A DNA stretch of 64,000 nucleotides from Clavaria fumosa (Eukaryota; Basidiomycota; Agaricomycetes; Agaricales; Clavariaceae): positions 3,038,001 through 3,102,000 of the forward strand of contig OX637801.1 in assembly GCA_951802425.1 (NCBI GenBank). Direction: 5' to 3'. Below the pieces are notes generated by a model. The model was given only the letters and a program-made list of their open reading frames with translations. It was not told where the DNA came from and made no database searches. A program made the position numbers and the translations under genes. Positions within the stretch are counted from its first letter, which is position 1, and the number at the start of each line of letters is the position of its first letter. This document shows positions 1-11,035 of the stretch, one piece after another.

Positions 1-3000
1 ATTCGAGGTACCGGAAGCCCCCAGAAAAAACCTCGTACGATTTTTGCTCTTCAGCGTTGGACGGACAATACGCGGTGGTCAGTTTTTCCTTGACGACAGC
101 AGGCGTTGCGACAGGCGTGGAATTTTCCATGCTGTGACGTGTGAGCAGTGCCTGAAGGTAGGCGGTCTGGTCCAATCGGATCGTTCGTGCCATGCGGTCT
201 CGACGAACCCGGACCCCCAGGATGTGTTTCAGCTCCCCTAGGTCAGTAACTGGAAACACTTTCCCTAGTTCCGATTTGAACCACATCACCCCTTGAGCCT
301 TCGGCGCGGCAACGGCCATATCGTCGACGTACACAAGCACCAGTACCTCCACTCTCCCACTCGCTCGTTTGGTGTAAAGGCAATCGTCTGCCGCACTGCT
401 GGCAAACCCGAGCTTTTTCATCGCACTGTCCAGCTTCAACTTCCACTGCCTTCCTGCCTGTTTGAGTCCGTAGAGCGGTCTCCGCAAATGCCAAACGCGC
501 CGGTCGCCGTCCTTCGTACGTACCCCATCAGGTGGCTCGACATATAAGTCCTCACCTAGATCTCCTTGCAGGTATGCACCAACGACATCGACCTGATGGA
601 TCTCCCAGTCCTCCCTCGCCGCCATCGCTAGGAGGGCACGGAGCGTCGTAAGGCGGGCCACAGAGGAGAACGTGAACTCGAAGTCCTGTCCTGGAATTTG
701 TGAGTACCCTTTTGCAACAATTCTTGCCTTGTATTTGACAATCCTCCCATCGCCGTTGCGCTTCGTGTGGAAAACGATACGACTGCCAATAGGCCTCCGT
801 CCGTCCGGCACGCGCGGTACCCATTCAAACGTCCCAGACGTCCTCAGCTGCTCCAACTCCGTCTCCACCGCCTTCTCCCACTGCTTTGCATGCTCTGATC
901 GCATCGCTTCACGGTAGGTGAGTGGGTCGCCCGCAGTAACAACGAGAGCGTGCCAGGCTGATGCGGGTGCTGGGTTAATCGCAGCTTCGACCTCGTCTTC
1001 GGTCGCCGCAACGCCAAACCTCGCTGGGGCTCTTCGTACGCGGGAGGGTCGTTCCTGGGCAGGCGGATGATCCGGCGTTTCTTCGTCTATGGGTTCGAGG
1101 ACCGTAGGTGCGTCTTCGTTTACCTGTCCTTCGTTTACTAACCCACCGTTCTCTTCGCCAGGAAGATCCTCCCCATCGTTCTGATCATCACCAACCTGTG
1201 CCACCGCCGCCGGTACTGGACCAGTGGGAGGCGCCCCGGCCGCGACTGAGTCTCCGAAGACGACCAGGTCCGACGGGGTTTCGTCCTCGATGAATCGAAC
1301 GTCCCTTGACGTTACCAGCTCCTTGGTGTCAACATTCTCAAGTCTGTACCCTTTTGTTTCGTCTGCCCACCACCCTATCATGCGACACTTAACCGCCGTC
1401 ACTTCCAGCTTACCCCCTCTCACCTTTTTAGGGATGTTCGCATAGGCAGTCGCTCCGAACACACGCAGGTGTGACAGGTCAGGCTTTCGGCCTGTCCAAG
1501 CCTCGTGCGGGACAATGTCGGGAAGGGCGGAGGTGGGTGAAAGGTTACGGATATGAACGGCGTACATCAGGGCCTCGCCCCAATACTGTAAGTCCAATCC
1601 GCTAGAGTGAAGCATACATCTCACCATCTCGAGGCAGGTAGCGATTGAGCGTTCGGCAATGCCGTTCTGTTCGGGCATGTACGGCGTCGTCGTCTCGTGC
1701 AGGATCCCATTTCGCCTACAGAGGCCGTCGACAACGGAGTTGACGAACTCCGTACCGTTGTCAGTGCGTATTTTCTTCACTTTTAAGCCTGATTGACGCT
1801 CTAAAATCGCGACGATCTCTTTCAGGGCGGCCGCCGCATCCCCTTTCCGCTCCAGGAGGCGGCACATCGTGTACCTCGAGCTGGCCTCGACCATGACGAG
1901 GGCATAACACATCCCCGACCAGGTTGCGACGGACATGGGCCCCGTAAGGTCAACGGCTATCAGCTCCATCTTCTCATACTTTGTTTTACTGACTTTTGGG
2001 AACGGTAGCCGGTGTGACTTGCCCAAAGCGCATCCCTCGCAGACGTGATCGTAGTCGTTTGGTCCTGACAAGGTGAGTCCATGGACCATACCGTCTCGTG
2101 AAAGCTTCCTGACTGCGTCGTGATGCAGATGACCCATGCATCGATGCCAAAGGCGCAGACTCCCACTCGTCACGGCGTATGCTTGTAGACTTGGCCGGGT
2201 GTCCAGATGATAAAGCCCAGACTCTAGCCTCGCAGACAGTAAGCCCTCGCCGTCCATCACAACAGAGATGCCGTCCGGAGTACTCTGGTATGTCGCACCT
2301 GCAGTCTGGAGAGTCCCAAGACTGACCAGGTTCATCCCGGGACGGGGAACGTGCAGTACGTCGTGAAGCGTCACCTCTCGAAGTCCATCGGTGGCCGCAA
2401 CCAAGAGAGAAATGTTCCCTCGCCCTTCTACAGGTATGTCCTGTCGGTCTCCCACTGAAACGGTGTCCCCACGAGATGACTGATAGGTCTCAAACCGCTC
2501 ACGCTCGCAGAACATGTGGCCTGTCGCCCCCGTGTCCAGGATTGTCCCAACGCTCCCTTGAGAGTCCGTAGCCACATAGACACGTCCTACCTCACGGACA
2601 ACTAATTCTTTACTCTGCTCAACAACCACATTCGCAGACTTGCCGGTTGTGGCCTGGTTGCCGCCAGCCTTTCGCTTGTCGTCCTCGCGCTGCGGGCACT
2701 TGTTGGCCCAGTGGCCCAGGTGCCTGCAGTATCGGCACTCGTCCGTCGGTTTTGGAGACGATTTCTCTTTTGATCGGTCGCCTTTTCCTTTCCTCTCGGA
2801 GGTGAGTAAAGCCATCGCGCCACCTGATTTCTCCCGTGCGCGACGATTCGCCTCCGCCTGTAACATCGAGCTAACGCCGTCAGCTGTCAGGGGCTTCAAA
2901 CTAAGCAACTGAACCTTCAGGACTTCCCAGGCAGGACTCTTGGGTAAGGACAGTGCCAGAGCACGGGCAACATAGATATCGGGAATCGTCTCGCCCGTCG

Positions 3001-3481
3001 AGTCGATCCTGTGCTGCAGGTCTCGCAGAGCCGCAATATGGTCCGCCATCTGCGTGCCTTCGACGTACTTGCGAGTAAATAGCTCTCCAAAGTAGTAGTG
3101 AACGTCGATGTCCATCTGGTTGTCGCGGTGAAACCTCTGAAGTGCGTCCCAGATGTCTCTCGAAGTCTGACAGCCCTGTATGTGGGGCCACTGAGACACT
3201 TCGCAGCCGTTACGAATGATTCCCAAAGCCGCCTTGTCCCTCGCTGTCCAGTCCTGGACCTCTCGAAGTTGCGCTCGTTCAGCCTCGGTAAAAGGCGTCC
3301 CCTCCTTCGCGACCGGACTCTCTGGACGTGGCTCAGAGCCGTCCACAACCATCCAAAGGTACTTGGATGAGAGAGTGTTTTCCATATGCACAGACCAAAT
3401 AGCGTAGTTTTGGCCGTTCAGTCTTGCAAACTTGAAAACGTCGCCTGAGGACATCTCGAGTGAACCCAACGCGGGTCTCAT
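1..3481 (-). CDS. Ty1/copia Gag-Pol polyprotein, partial (element 1)
   Basis: One minus-strand frame stays open for about 1,160 codons from an ATG at 3481 to the left window edge, so the 3' end (RNase H, 3' LTR) is outside. Domains in order: gag of the UBN2/DUF4219 type near residues 15-170 (motif RLNGQNYAIW); zinc knuckle CRYCRHLGHWANKC; protease motif ILDTGATGHMF; GAG-pre-integrase with HRCMGHLHHDAV; integrase core with D (AVDLTGP), D (IRTDNGTEF) and E (QNGIAERSI); reverse transcriptase with VVGAYLQGDL, LYGLKQAGRQW and catalytic YVDDM. I saw no stop or frameshift, so the visible part looks intact. The start could also be the in-frame ATG ten codons downstream. The order PR-INT-RT identifies copia rather than gypsy. 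It differs clearly in sequence from the copia element at 19-24 kb. Confidence 0.93.
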   Translation of the reverse strand, partial: MRPALGSLEMSSGDVFKFARLNGQNYAIWSVHMENTLSSKYLWMVVDGSEPRPESPVAKEGTPFTEAERAQLREVQDWTARDKAALGIIRNGCEVSQWPHIQGCQTSRDIWDALQRFHRDNQMDIDVHYYFGELFTRKYVEGTQMADHIAALRDLQHRIDSTGETIPDIYVARALALSLPKSPAWEVLKVQLLSLKPLTADGVSSMLQAEANRRAREKSGGAMALLTSERKGKGDRSKEKSSPKPTDECRYCRHLGHWANKCPQREDDKRKAGGNQATTGKSANVVVEQSKELVVREVGRVYVATDSQGSVGTILDTGATGHMFCERERFETYQSSRGDTVSVGDRQDIPVEGRGNISLLVAATDGLREVTLHDVLHVPRPGMNLVSLGTLQTAGATYQSTPDGISVVMDGEGLLSARLESGLYHLDTRPSLQAYAVTSGSLRLWHRCMGHLHHDAVRKLSRDGMVHGLTLSGPNDYDHVCEGCALGKSHRLPFPKVSKTKYEKMELIAVDLTGPMSVATWSGMCYALVMVEASSRYTMCRLLERKGDAAAALKEIVAILERQSGLKVKKIRTDNGTEFVNSVVDGLCRRNGILHETTTPYMPEQNGIAERSIATCLEMVRCMLHSSGLDLQYWGEALMYAVHIRNLSPTSALPDIVPHEAWTGRKPDLSHLRVFGATAYANIPKKVRGGKLEVTAVKCRMIGWWADETKGYRLENVDTKELVTSRDVRFIEDETPSDLVVFGDSVAAGAPPTGPVPAAVAQVGDDQNDGEDLPGEENGGLVNEGQVNEDAPTVLEPIDEETPDHPPAQERPSRVRRAPARFGVAATEDEVEAAINPAPASAWHALVVTAGDPLTYREAMRSEHAKQWEKAVETELEQLRTSGTFEWVPRVPDGRRPIGSRIVFHTKRNGDGRIVKYKARIVAKGYSQIPGQDFEFTFSSVARLTTLRALLAMAAREDWEIHQVDVVGAYLQGDLGEDLYVEPPDGVRTKDGDRRVWHLRRPLYGLKQAGRQWKLKLDSAMKKLGFASSAADDCLYTKRASGRVEVLVLVYVDDMAVAAPKAQGVMWFKSELGKVFPVTDLGELKHILGVRVRRDRMARTIRLDQTAYLQALLTRHSMENSTPVATPAVVKEKLTTAYCPSNAEEQKSYEVFSGGFRYLE

Positions 3482-3485
3482 AATC
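3470..3485 (-). other. Candidate primer-binding site of element 1
   Basis: The 16 nt gattatgagacccgcg on the minus strand overlap the polyprotein start codon. The same 16 nt follow the 5' LTR of the second copia element directly. Their reverse complement, cgcgggtctcataatc, looks like the anticodon arm of a tRNA-Met, with CAT flanked by CT and AA. Drosophila copia is known to prime from a 5' half of tRNA-iMet through the anticodon loop. That this site works the same way is inference. Confidence 0.55.
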
Positions 3486-3818
3486 TCACAGCGGCGCTGG
3501 AACGGCGCTGGAGTTCACGCGAGTAAGTCAAACGTAATAACATTGATAGCGAAGCACAGACCTGGAGTTCACGCGAGTAAGTCAAACGTGAACTCCCCAA
3601 GGTCATCGTAGTACGGTTTAAGTAGAGGAGGGCGGACCAATAAACTATAAAGTGTCGCGGGATCCCCAAGTAGGATCCACACTCTGAGCACATCAAGAAA
3701 AGAAGCAGAACTACAAGCGGGAGCCAAAAAGCGGGAGCCGGCGTAGTCGCGGAGAAGCACGAGCCGTACCTGACGTGCACTACGTCTCGTCACAGGAGCA
3801 TGTACTGTATAGTATACA
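3486..3818 (-). repeat. Probable 5' LTR/leader of copia element 1
   Basis: This stretch lies immediately upstream of the element 1 polyprotein, and by analogy with the second element it should be its 5' LTR. The 3' LTR is outside the window, so the ends cannot be fixed. The outer end at 3818 is only the first TG-type end I could see on the minus strand. A 28 bp direct repeat occurs at 3508-3535 and 3562-3589 (core gagttcacgcgagtaagtca), and a short ggcgctgg duplication sits next to it. Confidence 0.45.
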
Positions 3819-4179
3819 ATAATGCATACCAATTTTCCCTTCCCAACTCTATGCATTATTATGTAGTCAACTGTAAATACAAAACGGATGCCCTAATCTA
3901 TTGCATAACTCTTTATATACCTGTATAGTTAGGGTGAAAGGACTTCAGACTTTGTCTCATCTGCACAGTAATAATAACACAGCTTTGTTTTCACCTATAA
4001 CTATCTGAAATCCATACCATGTATCTACTGTCTGTGCTATGCATTTCAACAAGTGAAAACAGGCGGAGTGGGAGTGGGTGCATTGTTTGGATCCTGACAA
4101 GTAGAGACAATGCGTTGCACACACCTCAAACATGCAGTATTATTATCTGGGCATAAAACAAGAAAATGTTACAAAGGCA
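3819..4179. other. AT-rich spacer
   Basis: AT-rich DNA between copia element 1 and the 3' end of the next minus-strand gene. No coding frame, RNA gene or clear repeat was seen. It probably includes the 3' UTR of the neighbouring gene. Confidence 0.5.
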
Positions 4180-6095
4180 TCACCACCGATGTGTGGACCG
4201 TGTGTTTACAGTATTGGGTTGTGAATATTCTGTGTATCCGCTAAGCCTAAATTTTTTTGGTGGCGGTACTGGTTGAGAATACCAGGAAAGATACGAGGTG
4301 TTACTTGGTGTAATCTTGGATTTGCTACTCCCCCGAGAGGCCATGCTTATCCCATCATTTGGTCTACGCCGCCGTCGTCGTTTGAAGAGCCGCTGCAACC
4401 ATGGTGTCCATATCTTCCTAGCTTTAAACTCGAGCGTCTCCATTTGCCGCCTCTTGCGGGCATGGCAATGCCAGAGCATCAAGCACACGAGCAGGACAAA
4501 GAACCCGCCCAGCACAATAAACAGAATCTGCCACCAGCGCATGCGAGTGCCAGTAGCCTGCACAGGGAGTGGTGTCTTGCTCGGAATGGGGATGATGGCC
4601 GACGTAGTGATGACGGCCGACGCAGTGATGATGGCCGCCGTAGTAGTAGTAAGTGTACTAGACTCTGTTGTTGAAGAGGCAATTGGTGATGGGGTTTGTT
4701 GGGTCGTCGGTGTTAGGCTGGCCGAAGGAGAGCCGGATATCAGCTGTGAGAGGCACACGCCGAGTGCAGGTATGACATGCGAACCACTACCACAAGCTGC
4801 ATCAACACAACTGCCACCCATGAGAATTTGGTCTGGCTTGGCACATGCCAAACAATCAGTAGGCCCGGCTCCGGAACAGCTTGAGCAACTGGCATCACAG
4901 TCACGACAGTTTGATGTGGTCTTGTCGAAGAATTGCTTCCTGCCACATGCCAACACACATCTTCCATTAAGGAGGATAGGGCGGTCAGGGGAGCAAGAGG
5001 AACACTGATCAAATCTGTATCCAGAACAGGTGCCACAGTCGGGGTGGCAGAGTTGGCATTTGCCATGGTCTGGGAAAGAATTTGTTGGGCAAGAAGATAC
5101 ACATTTGCCACCCAACAGCAGGAGATTGTTTCTGCATGTGAGACAGGTGTTGGGTGCACTACATGACGCACAAGAAGTGTCACATACTATGGACAGCATA
5201 TCAAAACAGGATGAAAGCACGAGTTCATGACAGAACGCACCAATGCAAACACCATTCGAACAGCTGGCATTGGGGCCACAATTGCATCCTCGACTTGGAC
5301 GCTGTGTCTCAGTACACTGCCCACTACCTGTGATACCTTCATCACAAATAGAACAATCTTGAGGACATGGTTGACATGTTGGACCGAAGTGGCCAGGTAA
5401 ACAGGATTCACAGAATTCTCCTGTGAAACCAGAAGGGCACATACAAGACCCTGAGGCAGAGCAAATAGCACTTCCTGAACATGATGGAGCACACGCAGAG
5501 GATTGAATGCTGGTGACACTGATAATGTTTGAAGCAATGGAGCCTGGTAGCTGGGACATATCTGGGACAGAGTCCCAAAGGACTATATGATTGCTGCCGG
5601 CTTTGATGATAGCCCAGACATTTGCTGAAAGTGCAATGGCTCCTGCGGCTGTGTTAGCTGAATTCGAGGCCGCTGCACTGGGCAGGCTTGCAAACGATGG
5701 TCGACCTGAGTAGTGGCGCTGGGAGTATATTGCCATTCCCGGTGCAAGCTTAACACTTATTGGGAGTTGGAGCACGGTTGCCGATTCCTCAAACCCTACA
5801 GAAGGGAACATTTGTGCGAGAGGGTCTGTCAAAGCTTTGTGGAGGAGCTCGGGGTTGCTTTGTAGGCTGTATTCGCCTGGCAGGAGTTGTATATTACCCA
5901 CAGAAGGCGAGCGGAGGAGTAAACCTACTAAAGTGGAACGGCTTAGGCGCAATCAATATACCTTGCATGTGAAGACTTACTGACAGTGTCCACGTTACCC
6001 TGTACGCATTCTCCGACGGCGCAGACAGCCGTAGCACTGTCCTGGGAGCCCACAGACACAATCAATATCAAGAGAGAAAGGAGAGTTGAGAGCAT
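4180..6095 (-). CDS. Secreted-ectodomain, cysteine-rich (furin/EGF-like) single-pass membrane protein
   Basis: The gene has two exons: 5981-6095 and 4180-5927, with a 53 bp GT-AG intron. Exon 1 encodes a signal peptide ([17 protein letters not shown]). A globular region of about 150 residues follows. Next come repeated CxxC-type cysteine modules resembling EGF and furin-like repeats of growth-factor-receptor folds (for example [12 protein letters not shown] and [17 protein letters not shown]). A Ser/Thr-rich stalk leads to one transmembrane helix ([20 protein letters not shown]) and a basic cytoplasmic tail with KRRRRRRP. Total length is about 620 residues. Similar cysteine-rich receptor-like proteins of unknown role are common in Agaricomycetes. 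I see no kinase or other enzymatic domain. A cell-surface or wall-facing role is inference. Confidence 0.85.
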
Positions 6096-6604
6096 ATCCT
6101 GCCAGCCAGTATGAGCAGTTCAGAGACAGGATGTATTCTACTAGGACGAGACTATGTCGTTTGGAATGTAGTTGCAGCATGTTTCAAGTTTTCGCATTGG
6201 CTCGAACATGGACGCGAAACAGGTCTTACCACTCTTACGACGGATGGATATGTGACTTGTAGCATAGTCCTACTGGCAGTGCCATGGATCGCACTCGAAG
6301 CTTCGTTTCCATGACGTGAACGCCCAACAGTGCCATGTCTTACTTCTGTATAACGCGCTAAGAGGCGTCCTCATCCTCGCTACAATCATCGCCATCGACT
6401 TTGCGGGTATTGACAGTGTTCTCCCTCTATTTCTAGTCTCGCCACATCGTGCCCAAGCGTGTCTTTTGCAGCGGTAATGGCGAGGTAGAATATTGAGATA
6501 TTGTTGCTGATTGGGAATTGAGCTGTCCTCGTTAGGCGTAGCCTTGTTGGTGTTGGACAGGGGGTGGAGCACATAGGGAACGGTGATGAGAATGACATTC
6601 ATCC

Positions 6605-7241
6605 TCAACTGTTCTTCTCCGAGGGGAACAATTGATTCTGGTCCCTCCGCCACCCCGCTCTCGTTCCCGAGGCGACGGCGACATAAAAATCCCCCTCGGC
6701 AAAGAGGCAGAGGCCGAGCCCCTTCGTGAAGGAGACAAACTCCTCCGTGAGCTCGCGGTAGAGTTGATCAAGTTGTGCTGGACCTGGCCCTCCCGCTCCC
6801 TCTTGATCTCGGGGAAGTGCCGCCCCTCTCGTCACGTTGTCCGGCACCTCCCTCTCCTCCGCACCGATGCCAAGCGGGGCGCGCAGCGGGGACTCACGAC
6901 TCTACCGTTCCGCGCCCCTTGCGGCTTGCCGTGATCCCCATCCGCGTAGAATTGCGCCACTGGCACGCGCACGTCGTCGTCCAGCGACGTTCACCGCTGG
7001 GCGCCGGATCTCGACGAGGCCGCTCGCCCAATTTCACGTCAGTCGCAGTTACAGAACGGACCCAGACAATGTAGGAGGCACTACTACCAAAGGGGACCAC
7101 AAGAACGCTGCAGGAAGTACAGCGAAGACGGCCCGGACTGCGAGCGGCCGAGAGTGTAACTAATGTGGCGAGGTCAGAAGATACGACGGCGTCGAGGATG
7201 AGATAGAGAAGGCAAGAGCAGAACAACACTGCCTCTCGCAT
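6605..7241 (-). CDS. Uncertain minus-strand gene or gene remnant
   Basis: An ATG at 7241 opens a signal-peptide-like N-terminus (MREAVLFCSCLLYLILDAVV). Further along, coding-like stretches appear in different frames, for example DDDVRVPVAQFYADGDHGKP near 6.9-7.0 kb and QLDQLYRELTEEFVSF near 6.7-6.8 kb. I could not join them with convincing splice sites; one junction meets an in-frame stop. The locus is either a gene with introns I misread or a decaying pseudogene. I do not recognise a family. The neighbouring 6096-6604 holds nothing I can support. Confidence 0.25.
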
Positions 7242-7730
7242 AGGTCAAAAATAGTTCCACAAGCACAAAGATGCGAAAGGAGTGCAGGAGGCATTTCTTT
7301 CGTGCAGAATTATACTGTTATAGCCCCAAAACACAGTATCCGCACTTGAAATTAGACGGTGTCAACAAGATCACCCAATGATGAGGCTGTCGGAGTGGCC
7401 GAGTGAGATGAACTTGCAGCGTCAATATCAGCCAGCCAGCCATTCACGAAGAGCGCGTACAGGACCACCAATGCCGCACGTGTTTCTAGCAGAGTCTGAG
7501 TCGTTCAGCATGATTATGGGATGAGCCTGTTTGACGATGCGCCAACAAACGCTTCTTCAACCATCCAGAGCCGGATGCATTTTTTGACTGTGAGCGACGG
7601 CCGACGAGTCAGAGTGGCTTTCCGTCTCCGCACCGCCCTTGTGTTATGCTCTTTATAGGCTGGCGGGTGATTCCTCTTTCGCCCCTTGGGTCTCGAACTC
7701 CCTCCGTGACAAGATACCGTCTTCTCAACG
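7242..7730. other. Upstream region of carnitine acetyltransferase
   Basis: No supported gene here. A weak TATA-like ctttatagg lies at about 7651-7659, some 75 bp before the next start codon. A tRNA A-box look-alike near 7395 has no matching B box. Confidence 0.35.
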
Positions 7731-10700
7731 ATGACCATGGGGAATAGCATCACGACGAGCACGATGTCCTCATCCAAGACGCCTGAGTCGCCTGCTGCGA
7801 ACATCACTCTGGCACACCAGGATAAGCTCCCGAAGCTTCCAATCCCGCAGCTGGAAGACACTTGTCATAGGTACATTGAGGCCTTATTGTGTTTGCAAGA
7901 CCCGAACGAGCACGACGCCACCAAGAAGGCCGTACAGGATTTTCTGAATGGGGAGGGTCCAAAACTTCAGGAGCAGCTCGTAGAATGGGCGAAAGACAAG
8001 TCAAGGTGAGGAGAAGGCCTTGGCGTGTATATGTGTGATAACAAACTCTTGTTCGCAGTTACATTGAGGATTTTTGGTACGTTTCCCGTCCGACAGTTCG
8101 CGTCTACTCTGAGAACTCATCTCGTTTGCAGGTATGAATCGTACCTCTCGCACAGTGACCCCGTCGTCTTGGCCCTCAACCCTTACTTTGTCTTGGAGTA
8201 CGGTCATCGGAAAAGTACTCTTGCATTGCATCTACTCAAATTGGTTTGAATAGGAACGACCCTACTCCTGATCGCGGCGCACAACTCCCTCGTGCATCGG
8301 CTTTGATCATGTCGTCTCTTGGTTTCATACATGACCTTCGGGCGGGAATACTGGAACCGGATAAGGTCCGCGGCGTGCCGCTAGACATGGATCAGTACCG
8401 CAGGCTGTTCGGAACTGCCAGGATACCAACCGAGGTCCGTCCTGCTGCTTACTCAAGACAATATGGACAGACCTTTGAAATGCCAATAGCGTGGTTGCAG
8501 GATGGAGACCAATCCTACCTCAAGCCATGTCGTCATCCTACGACGCGGACAGTTTTGTATGCGTGTCTTGGCTGTTTGTACCGGAGAATGTGTGCCTTGC
8601 TGATATCTTGATTCAGACTGGTTCGAAGCACTGGACGAGCAGAATAGACCCTTGCTCACAGAGCGAGAAGTACTACGCAACTTGCAAGCCATCGTGTCCG
8701 ATGCGGATCAGACCCCTCCCTCCGAGGTCCGTGTCTCAAACTCGTCAATCGTACCCGCAATTCATCCAGTTGGTTTTTCGTACTAGGTCGCGCGCGGTGC
8801 AATGGGTGTCCTCTCGACTGAGAACCGCAAGATCTGGTCGAATTTGCGGAGCACGCTTTCGCAAGATCGTAACAACGCCGACTGTCTTCGGATTGTTGAC
8901 AACGCGTTGTTCATTGTGTGCTTGGATGACGCGACCCCGGCGAACTTGGCGCAGCTATCCAGCAATTTCTTGTGCGGCACATACGACCTCCAAGCCGGAG
9001 TGCAGGTCGGCACGTGCACGAACCGGTGGTACGACAAGGCAGGCCGTTGATGTGCTTTTCTGATCGACTAGTGCTTACGTTTTCCGGGACGACAGTTGCA
9101 AATCATTGTTTGCGCTGATGGAGCCGCTGGTGTCAACTTTGAGCACACCGGCGTTGATGGCCACACTGTCCTCAGGTAGGTGTTGGGCCTTGTGGCGCTC
9201 TGTTTCCGAGCTTACAGAGCCTCTGCATTTCCCCAGGTTTGCTGCGGATGTATACACTGAGGGTCTTATGCTCCTCGCCCGATCGATTAACCCATCCGCG
9301 CCGACTCTCTTTCATGCGAAGCTCTCTCCGCACGCACGTTCATTTAAGCGTCCTCGCGGTGAGCAGAGTACACACGAGCCTATCGACACCACGCCGAAGA
9401 AGCTCGAGTGGACACTATCGCCCGTGCTGCGTGTTGGGATCCGGTTCGCAGAGACGCGGCTCAGCGATTTGATATGCCAGAACGACAGCCAAGTGCTCGA
9501 GTTCAAAGGATATGGCAAGAATTTCATCACAAGCCACGGCATTAGTCCCGACGCGTTCGTGCAAATGGCGTTCCAGGCTGCATACTTTGGGCTGTATGGT
9601 GCGTGGTCCACCATTGGGCCTTCTTGTTCAGTTAGGATCTGTGCTCAGTTGCTTTGTCAGGCCGCGTCGAATGCGTTTACGAACCCGCTATGACCAAGGG
9701 CTTTTTGCATGGCCGGACTGAAGCTATTCGCTCTGTCCAGCCCCAGAGCGTTGCATTCACGAAGGTAGGGCACTACGTATCTACATGTCCTCGTCAAGCT
9801 AAACATAACGATAGATCTTCTTCTCGGAGGCTTCACCGGAAGAGAAGGTCTCTGCGCTCCGAAAGGCTTGTCAGAGACACGCCGTCGTGACTAAAGAATG
9901 CGGTCGGGGTCTTGGTCATGATCGGTACGGTCACACAGCATTGCTCAGTTTCGCGTTGGTGATTCAGTCGGGCCGTGCCCCTACAGACATCTTTACGCCC
10001 TTTACTGCATCGCTCGACGTCAGCAAGGCGGTGACCTCAATCCTAGCCCAAATGATCCGATACCCTGTATGCCCGCCAACCGCCTACCGTCGTTATTCGC
10101 CGATCCCGGCTGGAACACGCTGAGCGCAGCCATCCTGTCAACCTCGAACTGTGGGAACCCCGCGCTCAGGTTGTTTGGCTTCGGCCCCTCCTCCCCTGAC
10201 GGTTACGGTTTAGGGTACATCATCAAAGAGGATGGCATATCCGTGTACGTATCTTTCCATCGTTAAGTTCACTCATCCGCAAGCTCAGCATATGTCCCCT
10301 TTTCCATTTTTAAAACAGATGTGCATCATCGAAGCATCTGCAGACTCGCCGGTACCTTGACACTCTTCGGGGATACCTACTCGAAATCAAGGCTCTACTG
10401 ATCCTAGTACACCGTGCCGCCAACGAGCGCCCCGCGCCCTTCGTCGATCATTCTGGCATTCTACGCGATTCGAAGACGGGCAGACGTATCCATAACCCCA
10501 ACGCCAATGGGCGCTCTTCGCCCGAAGATCAAGACATTGCATTGAGTACGCAAGCCTCGGAACATCTCCAGAGTGTAGCTGACGTACTTTATCTGTCCTG
10601 CGTAGCCGGATACTCGTTCTTTGACAGTGGGGATGTCGAGCAGTTCGGCCAGCGGCGGAAAACGACGCCATATTCGAATGTCGGTACGTGCAGCATACGC

Positions 10701-10764
10701 ACATGTCGCGCATCTGTGCTCAGAACGCTCCATAGGCAAAGAAATTCCTCTGGCAGAATACTGA
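7731..10764 (+). CDS. CAT2: Carnitine O-acetyltransferase
   Basis: Transfers acetyl groups between CoA and carnitine, moving acetyl units between compartments. The N-terminal exon carries the family signature DKLPKLPIPQLEDTCHRYIE. Later exons give NPYFVLE, RLFGTARIPTE, RRGQF then WFEALDEQNRPLLTE, the catalytic-histidine motif NFEHTGVDGH, and STSNCGNPALRLFGFGP near the end. The protein ends SNVGKEIPLAEY at TGA 10762-10764. About 14 short introns are needed, and the total is about 630 residues, normal for the family. One exon, 8059-8076, is only 18 nt. One intron, 9039-9095, starts with GC instead of GT, and only that junction keeps the DK|LQIIVCADG frame. I see no PTS1 tripeptide and no clear mitochondrial presequence, so its location is open. 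Confidence 0.93.
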
Positions 10765-11035
10765 GCGAATCGATGTAGCGCTCACAAGCCATGCAATTCT
10801 TACAAATAATTTCTTGCTAAATGACCAAAGAGCATTGTTTTGCCAGCAAGGCATAAAATTGCAATACGCGTAACAGTGTATCAATAATTGAGCACGGAAG
10901 CACTTAAAACCTTTTCAGAGGCTCAACGTGACACGGCGTAGCAAGGGTATAGTTGTAACCAAGACTGGAAGCAGTAAAAGTAAAGGAGTCGTATTTGAGG
11001 CCTGAGCGCTGAGCAGCAACAGGCATTTTGATCAT

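Noticed and set aside
4298..5008. A 236-codon plus-strand frame.
   Set aside because: Lies opposite the cysteine-rich membrane-protein gene; its composition is explained by that gene's codons.
7390..7460. Possible tRNA (ggagtggccgagtg resembles a tRNA-Ser/Leu A box).
   Set aside because: No B box (ggttcgaatcc-like) or acceptor-stem pairing follows.
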